Shown: positions 1 through 7,297 of the stretch, piece by piece
How positions within the stretch are numbered: position 1 is the first letter of the stretch
How the letters are laid out: every line of letters begins with the position of its first letter
Assembly: GCA_025998675.1 (NCBI GenBank)
Contig: AP024673.1
Coordinates: 2,550,562 to 2,614,561 of the forward strand
Direction of reading: 5' to 3'
Source of the DNA: Fimbriimonadales bacterium
GTDB taxonomy: Bacteria; Armatimonadota; Fimbriimonadia; Fimbriimonadales; GBS-DC
Length of the DNA stretch: 64,000 nt
Program-made: the position numbers and the translations under genes
Notes under the pieces: model-generated
The model's database searches: none
The model's input: only the letters and a program-made list of their open reading frames with translations
What the model was told of the DNA's origin: nothing

Positions 1-414
1 GCCTACCAGAAGATTCGAGAGGGGCTGGACTTCGCCGAAGCGGTGAAGGAATACTCCGAAGACCCATTCAGCAAGGACCGCGGCGGCAAGATGAACTGGC
101 AGAACATGAACTTCATCGTGCCCGACCTGCGCCAGAAACTGCAAGCGATGCAGCCCGGCGAAATCTCCGAGCCGTTCAAAATGATGGGGAGCATCATGAT
201 TATCCGCAAGGAGCGCACAGGCTCGCAGGCGTCGCCCGAAGAGCAGCAGGAGCTGCGCGAGCAGGCGGTGCGCCTGCAGATTGGCGAATATGTGCGCCAG
301 CTGCAGTCCAAAGCGAAAATCACCAACACCATCGTGCAGCCATTTGACCCGGCTGCCGCTGCGCCGCCACAGGGCGCGCCGCGTCCGCCCGCCGCGCGTC
401 CCGTGCCGCGCTGA
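1..414 (+). CDS. PpiC/SurA-type peptidyl-prolyl isomerase, C-terminal part (5' truncated)
   Basis: This is the 3' end of a gene that starts before the window; 137 codons are visible, read from base 1 in frame 1 to TGA at 412. The visible part is a parvulin rotamase domain: a FAEAVKEYSEDPFSKDRGGK stretch, then the LQAMQPGEISEPFK segment and an IMIIRKERTG strand, as in the second half of PpiC/SurA domains. It ends in an Ala/Pro/Arg-rich tail. Such proteins catalyse cis-trans isomerisation of Xaa-Pro bonds, usually outside the cytoplasm. A signal peptide cannot be checked because the N-terminus is missing. The next gene follows 57 bp downstream and has its own ribosome binding site. Confidence 0.85.
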   Translation, partial: AYQKIREGLDFAEAVKEYSEDPFSKDRGGKMNWQNMNFIVPDLRQKLQAMQPGEISEPFKMMGSIMIIRKERTGSQASPEEQQELREQAVRLQIGEYVRQLQSKAKITNTIVQPFDPAAAAPPQGAPRPPAARPVPR

Positions 415-470
415 GCCGCACACCGTTTGGCTGGGGCATGCGCGCCCCAGCCCTTCAATGGAGGCATCCT

Positions 471-1643
471 ATGGCGAAACGCAAACTGAATGTCGCGCTG
501 ATTGGCTATCAGTTCATGGGCAAGGCGCACAGCAACGCCTACCGTCAGGTGAGCCGCTTCTTCCCAGAGCTGGAGATTGAACCCGTGCTGAAAGTCATCT
601 GCGGGCGCAACGAGTCGCGCGTGCGCGCCGCCGCCGAGAAGTACGGCTTCGAAGAGTACGCCACCGATTGGCAACAGGTCGTCGCCCGTGAAGACATCCA
701 CCTTGTCGATGTGTCGACGCCGGGCAACCTGCACGCGCCCATCTCCATCGAAGCGGCGAAACACGGCAAAATCGTGCTGTGCGAGAAGCCGCTGGCGAAC
801 ACCCTCGCCGAAGCGCGCGCGATGGTCGAAGCCGTCGAGCAAAACGGCGTCAAGCACGGCGTGTTTTTCAACTACCGCAAGGCGCCTGCCGTCGCCTATG
901 CCCGACAGCTCATTCAGGAAGGGGTTATCGGCGAGATTTACCACTTCCGCGCCACCTACCTGCAGGACTGGATCGTTGACCCGAACTTCCCGCTGGTCTG
1001 GCGTTTGCAGAAGCCGATTGCTGGGTCGGGCGTGCATGGCGACCTGAACGCGCACATCATCGACCTCGCGCACATGCTCGTGGGCGACATCACGGAAGTG
1101 TGCGGCATGATGCACACCTTCATCAAGCAGCGACCGTTGCAAGCCGAGTCGGACGACCGACTGGGCGGCACTGCCAGCACGCAGATGGGCGAGGTCACCG
1201 TCGACGACGCGGCGATGTTCCTCGCGCGGTTCCGCAACGGCGCGATTGGCACTTTCGAGGCGACCCGCTTCGCGCTCGGACGCAAAAACTACAACCGCTT
1301 CGAGGTCAACGGCTCAAAGGGCAGCCTCGTGTTCAATCTGGAGCGGATGAACGAGCTGGAGCTGTATCTGGAGACGGACCCTGCCGGTACGCGCGGCTTC
1401 CGCACGATTCAGGTGACCGAGAGCGTGCATCCCTACATCAGCGCGTGGTGGCCGCCCGGACACATCATCGGCTACGAGCATACCTTCACGCATCTGGTGC
1501 GCGACGCGCTGGACGCCGTCAGCAAGGGCGAGCAGCCCTCGCCGAATTTTTACGACGGGCTGCGCTGTCAGGCGGTGCTGGAGGCGGTGGAAATCTCCGC
1601 CAACGAGCGACGCTGGGTCGAAGTGCCTGCTCCCAATCGCTGA
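471..1643 (+). CDS. Gfo/Idh/MocA family NAD(P)-dependent oxidoreductase
   Basis: The protein has 390 residues. The N-terminus KLNVALIGYQFMGKAHSNAY is the Rossmann nucleotide-binding strand-turn-helix, with a GxxxMG variant of the usual GxGxxG. The CEKPLANT motif is the conserved EKP cofactor and catalytic signature. The C-terminal alpha/beta domain has the family's usual length. An upstream ATG at 438 is in frame, but I chose 471 because GGAGG at 460-464 lies 6 nt before it and the Rossmann motif starts a few residues later. The substrate is probably a sugar or cyclitol but cannot be assigned. A second, unrelated paralogue lies at 43880-44848. Confidence 0.88.
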   Translation: MAKRKLNVALIGYQFMGKAHSNAYRQVSRFFPELEIEPVLKVICGRNESRVRAAAEKYGFEEYATDWQQVVAREDIHLVDVSTPGNLHAPISIEAAKHGKIVLCEKPLANTLAEARAMVEAVEQNGVKHGVFFNYRKAPAVAYARQLIQEGVIGEIYHFRATYLQDWIVDPNFPLVWRLQKPIAGSGVHGDLNAHIIDLAHMLVGDITEVCGMMHTFIKQRPLQAESDDRLGGTASTQMGEVTVDDAAMFLARFRNGAIGTFEATRFALGRKNYNRFEVNGSKGSLVFNLERMNELELYLETDPAGTRGFRTIQVTESVHPYISAWWPPGHIIGYEHTFTHLVRDALDAVSKGEQPSPNFYDGLRCQAVLEAVEISANERRWVEVPAPNR

Positions 1644-1657
1644 GGCGGACTTCCGAC

Positions 1658-1683
1658 GGTTCCCCCTACCTGCAGGGGGAACC
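1658..1683. terminator. Hairpin between convergent genes
   Basis: A perfect 10-bp stem (GGTTCCCCCT with AGGGGGAACC) closes a 6-nt loop just after the Gfo/Idh stop and before the panC stop on the other strand. There is no clear T-run on either side. It is a plausible bidirectional terminator or 3'-end stabiliser. Confidence 0.5.
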
Positions 1684-1736
1684 AACTCATACGCGATTAC
1701 TGGGCAACCTCACACACTGTGCCTGCACCGAGGGTC

Positions 1737-2582
1737 TCAATCCCCCAGCAGGCAGTTGTCAATCAGGCGCGCCTTGCCGAAGAAGACCGCCAGCGCCGCC
1801 ACCGCGGGACGCTCGATGCGCTCTATCGGCTGCAGCGTTTCTGCGTCCACCACTTCCACATAATCGATGCGCGCCAGCGGTTCGGCGGCAATCTGCCGGG
1901 CGACGCCCGCGCGGAGTTGGGCGGCGTCGCGTTCGCCTGCCGCGTATTGCGCCTGCGCCCACTGCAGGCTCCGATACAGCACCGTCGCCGCCGTGCGCTC
2001 CTCAGGCGTCAGATACACATTGCGCGACGACATCGCCAGCCCGTCCGCCTCGCGCACAATCGGGCAGGGCACAATCTCGATGGACAGATTCATATCGCGC
2101 ACCAGCTGCTGGATGATGCGCAGTTGCTGGTAGTCTTTCATCCCAAAGTAAGCGCGGTCGGGCGCGACGATGTTGAACAGTTTCAACACCACCGTCGCCA
2201 CGCCCTCAAAGTGCCCCGGACGCGACCTGCCGCACAGGGGCTTCGAAAGTTCCTTGACGCGCACTTCGGTCTGGTAGCCAGCAGGGTACATCTCGGCGAC
2301 CTCGGGGTAGAAAATCGCCTCCACGCCGACCGATTCTGCCATCTGGCGGTCGCGCTCGAAGTCGCGCGGGTAGCGTTCAAGGTCTTCGCGGGGTCCGAAC
2401 TGCAGCGGGTTAACGAAGATGCTCACAATCACTGCGCCGCCGTCCGCGCGGGCGCGGCGCATCAGGCTCAGGTGTCCCTCGTGGAAGTAGCCCATCGTAG
2501 GTACGAAGTGGATGGGGCGTCCCGCCGCGCGTTGCGCCCGTACCCACTGCCGAACCGAATCGATGGTGCGCAGGATTTCCAT
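1737..2582 (-). CDS. panC: Pantothenate synthetase (pantoate--beta-alanine ligase)
   Basis: The enzyme condenses pantoate and beta-alanine with ATP in pantothenate (CoA precursor) synthesis. The 281-residue length is normal. The PTMGYFHEGHLSL segment contains the HIGH-like nucleotidyl-transferase motif, here HEGH. SIFVNPLQFG, FGMKDYQQL and the SSRNVYL motif near residue 185 are all conserved. The ATG is at 2580-2582, only 2 bp after the stop of the upstream SIS gene, so the two are almost certainly co-transcribed and probably translationally coupled. No panB or panD is seen nearby. A type III pantothenate kinase (coaX) for the next committed step is at 44873. Confidence 0.95.
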   Translation of the reverse strand: MEILRTIDSVRQWVRAQRAAGRPIHFVPTMGYFHEGHLSLMRRARADGGAVIVSIFVNPLQFGPREDLERYPRDFERDRQMAESVGVEAIFYPEVAEMYPAGYQTEVRVKELSKPLCGRSRPGHFEGVATVVLKLFNIVAPDRAYFGMKDYQQLRIIQQLVRDMNLSIEIVPCPIVREADGLAMSSRNVYLTPEERTAATVLYRSLQWAQAQYAAGERDAAQLRAGVARQIAAEPLARIDYVEVVDAETLQPIERIERPAVAALAVFFGKARLIDNCLLGD

Positions 2583-2584
2583 GG

Positions 2585-3625
2585 CTACAGCGTCCTTGTG
2601 ACCTTTTGCAAGCCGCGGGGCTGGTCGGGGTTCAGGTCGCGCGCCAGCGCGAGGTGATAGGCGAACAACTGCCCCGCGACCGCGTACACGATGGGCGAAA
2701 GCATTTCGGGCACGCCTGCAGGCATCGGCACGGGCATGCGTGCGAGGCGCAGAATCTCTTCGTTGCTGGCGAAAGTCACCGTCTCCGCGCCGCCCGCGCG
2801 CAGTTTGGACGCGCTCTCCAGCGCGGTCGCGAAGGTCGCTCCATCGGGCGCAAACAGCAAGCATGGAAAGCCCGGCTCAATCAGCGCAAATGGACCGTGC
2901 ATGAAGTCGGCGACGGAGTACGCCTTGCACATCACATAGCAGGTCTCAATCAGTTTCAGCGCGGTCTCCTGCGCGGTTGCCTGATTGATTCCGCGCGCCA
3001 GGGCGACGCACTCGCGCATATAGCGGTAGCGGTCGGCGATTTCCTGCACGCGCGGTTCACTCTGCAGCGCCTGCTCAATCAGCGCGGCGGCGTGATGGAG
3101 GCGCTGCGGGGCGTCGTGCTGCCCGCGCAGGGCTTCCGAAAGCAGATAAATACACGCCAGCGTGCCCGTGTAGGTCTTGGTCGCGGCGACGCTCCGCTCC
3201 GCGCCCGCGCGCAGCAGCAGGGTGAAATGGCTGGCGCTGGCTAAGGGCGACTCGGGGTCGTTCGTGAGGCTGAGGGTCAGTGCGCCGTTCGCCCGCGCGT
3301 GCGCGAGGTATTCCACCACATCGGGCGCCTGACCCGACTGTGAGATACCGACCACCAGCGCGCCGTGCAGATTCAACTGCGCCCGATACAGGGTGACCAC
3401 CGACGGCGCCGCCAGCCCGCAGGGGAGACCGTTTTGGATCTCGAACAGGTACTTGAAGTAGGCGGCGGCGTTGTCCGAAGTGCCCCGCGCGGCGAGGAAC
3501 ACCGCATGAATCCCCTGGTCGCGTATCTGCTGGGCGACGGACTGAATCGCACGCCACTCCTCGTCCGCAATGCGCCGCAGCACTTCGGGCTGCTCGCCAA
3601 TCTCCGTTCGCATCAGGTAGGACAT
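2585..3625 (-). CDS. SIS-domain sugar isomerase/deaminase (GlmS C-half, AgaS/NagB-II-like)
   Basis: The protein has 346 residues and consists of two SIS domains without the glutaminase domain of GlmS. FLAARGTSDNAAAYFKYL and VGISQSGQAPDVVEY are the phosphosugar-binding loops of the first domain. The opening YLMRTEIGEQPEVLRRIAD is typical of GlmS C-terminal homologues that act as ammonia-independent glucosamine-6-phosphate deaminases or ketosamine isomerases. Exact specificity cannot be read from sequence. The start at 3625 is preferred over TTG at 3631 because a TACACT -10 lies 7 nt upstream and there is no Shine-Dalgarno sequence, so the mRNA should be leaderless. It is the first gene of a two-gene unit with panC. 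Confidence 0.8.
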   Translation of the reverse strand: MSYLMRTEIGEQPEVLRRIADEEWRAIQSVAQQIRDQGIHAVFLAARGTSDNAAAYFKYLFEIQNGLPCGLAAPSVVTLYRAQLNLHGALVVGISQSGQAPDVVEYLAHARANGALTLSLTNDPESPLASASHFTLLLRAGAERSVAATKTYTGTLACIYLLSEALRGQHDAPQRLHHAAALIEQALQSEPRVQEIADRYRYMRECVALARGINQATAQETALKLIETCYVMCKAYSVADFMHGPFALIEPGFPCLLFAPDGATFATALESASKLRAGGAETVTFASNEEILRLARMPVPMPAGVPEMLSPIVYAVAGQLFAYHLALARDLNPDQPRGLQKVTRTL

Positions 3626-3632
3626 CGGCAAT

Positions 3633-3638
3633 AGTGTA
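3633..3638 (-). promoter_or_regulatory. -10 box of the SIS-panC unit (leaderless)
   Basis: Reads TACACT on the minus strand, preceded by GG, and lies 7 nt before the ATG at 3625. Predicted transcription would start at or next to the A of the start codon. Confidence 0.6.
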
Positions 3639-3646
3639 CCTGCGCG

Positions 3647-4150
3647 TCAGTCCTCGTGCGACTCGCCTTCCGATTCGCCCCCATGCCCTTGTGTCGCGGG
3701 CGGCGCGCCGCCGCTTCGAATCTCAGGATGGCGGATTTGCCCGCCCAGATGCGCCGTGTAGCCCATCACACCCGACACGAAGAGACTCGCCAGCAGGGTC
3801 ATCACGACGCCCGCAGTGAGCCAGCGCGGGTATCTGACGCCTGCGCCCAGCGCGGTCGCCGCGACGACGCTCAACGCAACCCCACACCACAGCGCGAACC
3901 TGCCCATCGACTCGTGTTCCTCGATATAGGCTTCGGCGACGCCCGGAAGATGCTCGATCACATGCTCGGCAGGCTCGCCTGTCAGATAGGCAGGCGCGCT
4001 GCTCAGTCCCGCCAGCAGCGCCGTCGCCAACGCCAGCTTCTGAATCTCCGCGCTCCGCCGAATCAGGCTCCATCCGAGCAGCAGCATGGCAAACAGCGCG
4101 CCCATCACAGGCAAATGGTTTAGCATCAGGTGCAACTGTGCGCCGTTCAT
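3647..4150 (-). CDS. Four-helix integral membrane protein, DUF2231-like
   Basis: The protein has 167 residues with four hydrophobic helices (about residues 5-30, 37-56, 72-95 and 101-128) and a His/Gly/Glu-rich hydrophilic C-tail. Conserved-looking histidines (HLMLNHLPVMG at the start, MGYTAHLGGQIRH at the end of helix 4) resemble DUF2231-type membrane proteins, some of which are suspected haem or redox proteins; this assignment is tentative. An in-frame upstream ATG exists, but 4150 is chosen because GGAGG sits 8-12 nt upstream and a TATACT -10 (AGTATA at 4174-4179 on the plus strand) precedes it. It is transcribed alone, toward the SIS gene. Confidence 0.7.
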   Translation of the reverse strand: MNGAQLHLMLNHLPVMGALFAMLLLGWSLIRRSAEIQKLALATALLAGLSSAPAYLTGEPAEHVIEHLPGVAEAYIEEHESMGRFALWCGVALSVVAATALGAGVRYPRWLTAGVVMTLLASLFVSGVMGYTAHLGGQIRHPEIRSGGAPPATQGHGGESEGESHED

Positions 4151-4191
4151 CGGAACTCTTTCCTCCCACGGGCAGTATACCTGTGTAGCGC

Positions 4192-4221
4192 TTGAATTCA
4201 CGGCGCAAAATGGGTTATAAT
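4192..4221 (+). promoter_or_regulatory. Sigma-70-type promoter upstream of the HNH gene
   Basis: TTGAAT (4192-4197), an 18-bp spacer and TATAAT (4216-4221). The predicted start near 4228 leaves about 180 nt of untranslated leader before the HNH gene. Confidence 0.65.
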
Positions 4222-4227
4222 ATAGAT

Positions 4228-4380
4228 GATGCTGACGCATGGACTGAACGGGTTCGATTGTGAACGCTGGAGCACAGGCTCCTGGTTTGGCACACGCGGG
4301 CGCTACCGTTGCCGCGTCTTTGGGCGCGTGTCGAGCTGGGGAGCCTGCGCGGGTCTGTGCGTATGGCTCCCCTGTTTTAT
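4228..4380 (+). ncRNA. Candidate structured leader or small RNA ending in a terminator-like hairpin
   Basis: About 150 nt downstream of a good promoter can fold into three consecutive hairpins. The first is GGAGC/GCTCC with a 4-nt loop (4269-4282). The second is ACACGCG (4292-4298) with CGCGTGT (4325-4331), enclosing a smaller GGC/GCC pair. The third is GGGGAGCC (4338-4345) with GGCTCCCC (4365-4372), followed by TGTTTTATTA. The last looks like an intrinsic terminator placed before the HNH start at 4408. This could be a free small RNA or an attenuator for the HNH gene. I do not recognise the fold as a known class. Confidence 0.4.
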
Positions 4381-4407
4381 TAGGGGGTTCAAGGAGGCTG
4401 CGCCGCT

Positions 4408-4941
4408 ATGGCTGAGGTACTCGTTCTGAACCAGAACTTTGAGCCGCTTAATATCTGCACGATGCGCCGCGCCGTGAACATGGTGCTCACGGGGAAGGCG
4501 GAAGTGGTGCTGACGAACGGGCATTATGTGCGCACAGTGTCGGGGGGCTTCGAGGCGCCGTCGGTGGTGCGTTTGCGCTATCTGGTGAAGCGTCCGCTGC
4601 CGCAGGTGCGCGTGAGCCGCCGCGCGATTCTGGCGCGCGACAACTACACCTGCCAGTATTGCGGGCATGTGTCGCGCGACCTGACGGTGGACCATGTGGT
4701 GCCGCGCAGCATGGGCGGCGGCGACACATGGGAGAACCTCGTGGCGTGCTGCAGGCGGTGCAACCTCGTCAAGGGCGACCGCACGCCCCATCAGGCGGGC
4801 ATGAAGCTCGCGCGCAAGCCGCGCCGCCCCAACTTCGTGCCCTATCTCAGCCTGACGCAGTATGCCAAAGCCATCTCGCGCGAGGCGTGGCGGGATTTCC
4901 TGCCCGTCTATGATGGCTTCACACACGAAACCGTGGACTGA
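4408..4941 (+). CDS. HNH endonuclease domain protein
   Basis: The protein has 177 residues. The HNH centre is complete: CQYCG and a later CCRRCN supply the four zinc-binding cysteines, and LTVDHVVPRSMGGGDTWENL holds the catalytic His and Asn region. The N-terminal MAEVLVLNQNFEPLNICTMRRA is shared with the chromosomal stand-alone HNH proteins found in many bacteria, whose function is unknown. GGAGG at 4393-4397 precedes the ATG by 10 nt. It is expressed from the promoter at 4192 through the structured leader. Phage-derived genes lie just downstream, but this HNH type is usually cellular, so I do not assign it to the phage fragment. Confidence 0.85.
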   Translation: MAEVLVLNQNFEPLNICTMRRAVNMVLTGKAEVVLTNGHYVRTVSGGFEAPSVVRLRYLVKRPLPQVRVSRRAILARDNYTCQYCGHVSRDLTVDHVVPRSMGGGDTWENLVACCRRCNLVKGDRTPHQAGMKLARKPRRPNFVPYLSLTQYAKAISREAWRDFLPVYDGFTHETVD

Positions 4942-4980
4942 GCGCCTTCGTGTGCGAGGCGCCGCATGGCGCTGCCTGTA

Positions 4981-5012
4981 TGGAGTGCTGAAGCTCCCGC
5001 TTCAGCACTCCA
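4981..5012. repeat. Palindromic repeat, TGGAGTGC family, single-hairpin form
   Basis: A perfect 14-bp stem, TGGAGTGCTGAAGC with its complement, around a TCCC loop. It belongs to the family with double-hairpin copies at 27053, 34279 and 40311. The flanks (GTCGCTGAAAAT, CTGCAA) are also shared with the copy at 34279. Confidence 0.8.
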
Positions 5013-5086
5013 AATTACGATTACGCGCACGCGCGGATAGGGGAGTCGCTGAAAATTCCCTGCAAAGACACTTAATTGCCTTTGCG

Positions 5087-5117
5087 TGGAGTACGCAAAC
5101 GGAGCTTCCGTACTCCA
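5087..5117. repeat. Diverged palindrome of the TGGAGT family
   Basis: TGGAGTACG (5087-5095) pairs with CGTACTCCA (5109-5117). It lies 75 bp after the copy at 4981, directly upstream of the phage-like genes. Confidence 0.55.
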
Positions 5118-5211
5118 GTAGCACAAAGGCGCTTCTATGAGTGCCTCTTTTGCCGACGCCTGTCGGCTGTTGACGGCTATTCCGCGCCGTATCCCCCCTT
5201 GTGGTGAAGCC

Positions 5212-5625
5212 ATGCGACGCTACCGCGTCTCTGCTGTGCCGCATCCTGTCTTTCGCGGCTACCGCAAGGGGGGCGTCTGGTTCCCCAACGCGCCTGCGTT
5301 TGTGGAGCTGGACGCGCGCGCACTGACGGACGCCGTCCGCGCGTGCCCCTTGCTCCAGATCGAGGAGGTGAACGATGATGCGACAGACTCTTCTTCGCTG
5401 GGCGTGGCAGGCGATCAAGCCGACGCTGCGCCAGTGGCTGGACGAACGCGCCCTGCGCCTGCCCGCGCATCAACGCGACGCGCTCGCCCTGCGCCTGCGC
5501 CTGCCCGTGCAGACCATCGAACAGGTCGAAAACGCCCTGCGCCAGATGGCGCTGTACCGACTGGAACGCTGGAACCCATGACGGAGGCACATGATGGACT
5601 GGACGCAACTGATTCCTGTGATTAG
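5212..5625 (+). CDS. FluMu N-terminal-like phage protein, probably with a lost stop codon
   Basis: Only the first 54 or so codons look real. RRYRVSAVPHPVFRGYRKGG and a VRACPLLQIEE segment resemble the short N-terminal domain of Mu-like phage proteins (FluMu_N), a match made from memory of the pattern. After about 5370 the frame runs on for 250 bp as Ala/Pro/Arg-rich sequence on top of the next two genes, which is what an out-of-frame reading looks like, so the original stop has probably been lost by an indel or mutation. An upstream in-frame ATG at 5137 adds no recognisable sequence; the start at 5212 follows GGTGAAG. Confidence 0.35.
   Translation: MRRYRVSAVPHPVFRGYRKGGVWFPNAPAFVELDARALTDAVRACPLLQIEEVNDDATDSSSLGVAGDQADAAPVAGRTRPAPARASTRRARPAPAPARADHRTGRKRPAPDGAVPTGTLEPMTEAHDGLDATDSCD
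5375..5581 (+). CDS. Small phage-module protein, 68 aa
   Basis: I do not recognise the family. The protein is highly charged and helical (MRQTLLRWAWQAIKPTLRQW, then a QTIEQVENALRQMALYRLE segment). A GAGGAGGTG ribosome site (from 5362) precedes the ATG at 5375 (a second ATG follows at 5378). It lies within a tight run of small plus-strand genes that includes a phage head-tail connector, so a phage neck or accessory role is likely. Confidence 0.6.
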   Translation: MMRQTLLRWAWQAIKPTLRQWLDERALRLPAHQRDALALRLRLPVQTIEQVENALRQMALYRLERWNP

Positions 5626-5869
5626 CGCGCTGGTGGGCTGGGCGTTTCTGCTCACCCGCCAGATTCTTGGGCGGATGGACAAGCTGGTCGAGGCGGCGCA
5701 ACGGCAGGAGCAGGCGATTACCGACGAGTTCATCGCCTACCTGCGCCAGAGCGTCGCCCGCACCGAGGCGAGCTACGAGCGGCTCGAACTCGCGCTGGAC
5801 GATGTGCGCGACGCGCTGCTGAGCCTGCGGCAGACGCTGGCGCACTGGCAGGAGACCGCGAAACCGTAG
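5591..5869 (+). CDS. Small membrane-anchored coiled-coil protein (XhlA/holin-accessory-like)
   Basis: The protein has 92 residues: one N-terminal transmembrane helix (about residues 6-24, LIPVISALVGWAFLLTRQIL), then a long predicted coiled coil rich in Arg, Glu, Leu and Gln to the end. Phage genomes often carry such proteins near lysis or neck genes (haemolysin XhlA-like, Rz-like). It starts 9 bp after the previous stop with GGAGG immediately before it. Function is not certain. Confidence 0.6.
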   Translation: MMDWTQLIPVISALVGWAFLLTRQILGRMDKLVEAAQRQEQAITDEFIAYLRQSVARTEASYERLELALDDVRDALLSLRQTLAHWQETAKP

Positions 5870-5881
5870 GAGCGACCCGCG

Positions 5882-6280
5882 ATGCTCACCGTATCCCGCG
5901 CCGATGTGAAGCGCAAGCTGCGCCTGATGACGAACGAGTACGATTCGGAAATTGACGCGCTGATTGACGAGATGCTGCCCGCGCTACGCTATGCGATTGA
6001 ACCAGACTACCTCGCTACGAGCGACGCCGACCTGCTGGCGACGCTGAATCTGGGCGCGCTGGAGATTGTGGCGGGCGAGATGGGCGCGACGCTCTATCGC
6101 GAACTGGGCGCGTGGACAGGCTTTCGGATTGGCTGGCTGCAGGTCTCGCCGCCTGCGCCGCTCAATCCCGCCGACCCGACGCGCCTCAAAGCGCAGGGCT
6201 ACGCCCGCCTGAAGCCCTTTCTCAAGCGAGACGCGCAGTTGCTGTTCGTGTTCCGCGAACGGGAGGAGGAGACGCCGTGA
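5882..6280 (+). CDS. Phage head-tail connector protein, gp6-like
   Basis: The protein has 132 residues. The opening VSRADVKRKLRLMTNEYDSE, followed by IDALIDEMLPALRYAI, matches the first two helices of gp6-like/DNA-packaging connector proteins (typical pattern: a short helix, D-D-E-D, then an L-I-x-x-hydrophobic helix). In tailed phages these form the ring between portal and tail. GGAGCG precedes the ATG. It overlaps the next gene by 4 bp (GTGA). No capsid, portal, terminase or tail genes accompany it, so this is an isolated fragment of a phage structural module. Confidence 0.6.
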   Translation: MLTVSRADVKRKLRLMTNEYDSEIDALIDEMLPALRYAIEPDYLATSDADLLATLNLGALEIVAGEMGATLYRELGAWTGFRIGWLQVSPPAPLNPADPTRLKAQGYARLKPFLKRDAQLLFVFREREEETP

Positions 6281-6585
6281 TTCTGCATGAGTGTCTGAAC
6301 CACTGGCTGCGCCGCTATGGGGAGTCGTTTCGTGTGGGCGTGCAATTTTATCGCGGGCTGTTCTTCCAGCCGCCGGTTGGGCTTCTGCGCTGGCGGTTCA
6401 GCACGGAACAGATGGACGCGCTGTCGCGCCCGCTCTGGGCGATTGCCGTCGCGCCCACCGTGAGTTTGCCTGATGGCACCACGCTCGTGTGGCGCGGTTC
6501 TGACTATCGCGTGCTGCTGTCGCTGGAGTTTCGATTCGATACGACGCCCGTTTACCGTTTGATGCTTGTGGAGCCTGTGGTGTGA
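6277..6585 (+). CDS. Phage neck/head-tail adaptor-like protein, 102 aa
   Basis: It begins with GTG at 6277, overlapping the TGA of the connector gene (GTGA), and has a GGAGGAGGA ribosome site just upstream. The sequence is a beta-rich small protein (ILHECLNHWLRRYGESFRVG, then GTTLVWRGSDYRVLLSLEFR). Size, order and a start codon coupled to the gp6-like gene fit head-tail adaptor proteins, but I cannot name the family with confidence. Confidence 0.5.
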   Translation: MILHECLNHWLRRYGESFRVGVQFYRGLFFQPPVGLLRWRFSTEQMDALSRPLWAIAVAPTVSLPDGTTLVWRGSDYRVLLSLEFRFDTTPVYRLMLVEPVV

Positions 6586-6600
6586 GGGGGCGTCATGGGT

Positions 6601-6606
6601 TAAAAT
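6601..6606 (+). promoter_or_regulatory. -10 box of the J-domain gene (leaderless)
   Basis: TAAAAT ends 7 nt before the ATG at 6614, and there is no Shine-Dalgarno sequence in between. Confidence 0.5.
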
Positions 6607-6613
6607 ATGGGGG

Positions 6614-7297
6614 ATGCGCATCGACCCGAAACTGGACGCCTATCGCGAGCTGGGGGTGTCGCCGGGCGCGTCGGCGGAGGCGATTCGTCAGGCGTACCTT
6701 GCGCTGGCGCGGCGGTATCACCCGGACCGCGCGCCCATCGGACGCGCCGCCGAGTACGAAGAGCGGATGAAGCGGATTAACACCGCCTACGAGCTGCTGC
6801 GCGACCCCGAATCGCGCCAGCGGTACGACCAGCTCCGCGCGCCGCAACCGACGCGGACGCAGGCGACGGCGCACGCGCCCAGCGCCCCGCGCATGCAGCC
6901 CAACGACCCCTACGCGCAAATGCGCGCGGGCTACCAGCAGCGGGTGTCTCGGGTGCAGGCGTCCACGCGCGCGCTCCCCTCGTGGGCGCAGGCGTTATCG
7001 GGGCTGTTCGCGGGGCTGGGGCTGGTGGCAGGGTTCCTGCTGGGGCTTCCGTTCGGCATCATCGGCTGCATCCCCGGCGCGATGGTGGGGATGGTCGTGG
7101 GGATGCTGGTCGGCTTGTGGGCGGTCTACCTGTTCGCGCTAGGGCTGCCGACGGCGCTAATGGGCTGGCTGGGCTTTCTGGTCGGCGACATCGTGGGTAT
7201 GGGGGTCGGTGGAAGCGTCGGATTGGCGCTGGGCGTGCTGTGGGCGCGCCGCTTGTGGCGACGCGCCCGAATCACGGCGTCTCACCATTCCCGGTAG
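6614..7297 (+). CDS. J-domain (DnaJ-like) membrane protein
   Basis: The protein has 227 residues. Residues 8-70 form a J domain with the HPD tripeptide at 36-38, so it should stimulate the ATPase of an Hsp70. The glycine-rich zinc-finger part of true DnaJ is absent. Instead, after a Pro/Ala/Gln linker, residues 140-220 carry glycine-zipper-like hydrophobic segments (GLFAGLGLVAGFLLGLPFG, then a VGMVVGMLVGLWAVYLFAL stretch) that should insert in the membrane. It is therefore probably a membrane-tethered DnaK recruiter. The start follows a TAAAAT -10 by 7 nt. The 3' end overlaps the convergent pseudopilin gene by 16 bp. Confidence 0.85.
   Translation: MRIDPKLDAYRELGVSPGASAEAIRQAYLALARRYHPDRAPIGRAAEYEERMKRINTAYELLRDPESRQRYDQLRAPQPTRTQATAHAPSAPRMQPNDPYAQMRAGYQQRVSRVQASTRALPSWAQALSGLFAGLGLVAGFLLGLPFGIIGCIPGAMVGMVVGMLVGLWAVYLFALGLPTALMGWLGFLVGDIVGMGVGGSVGLALGVLWARRLWRRARITASHHSR

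Noticed and set aside
4226-4429. 67-codon open frame in the HNH leader
   Set aside because: It overlaps the HNH start and three hairpins, has Cys/Trp-rich composition typical of chance translation, and has no ribosome site.
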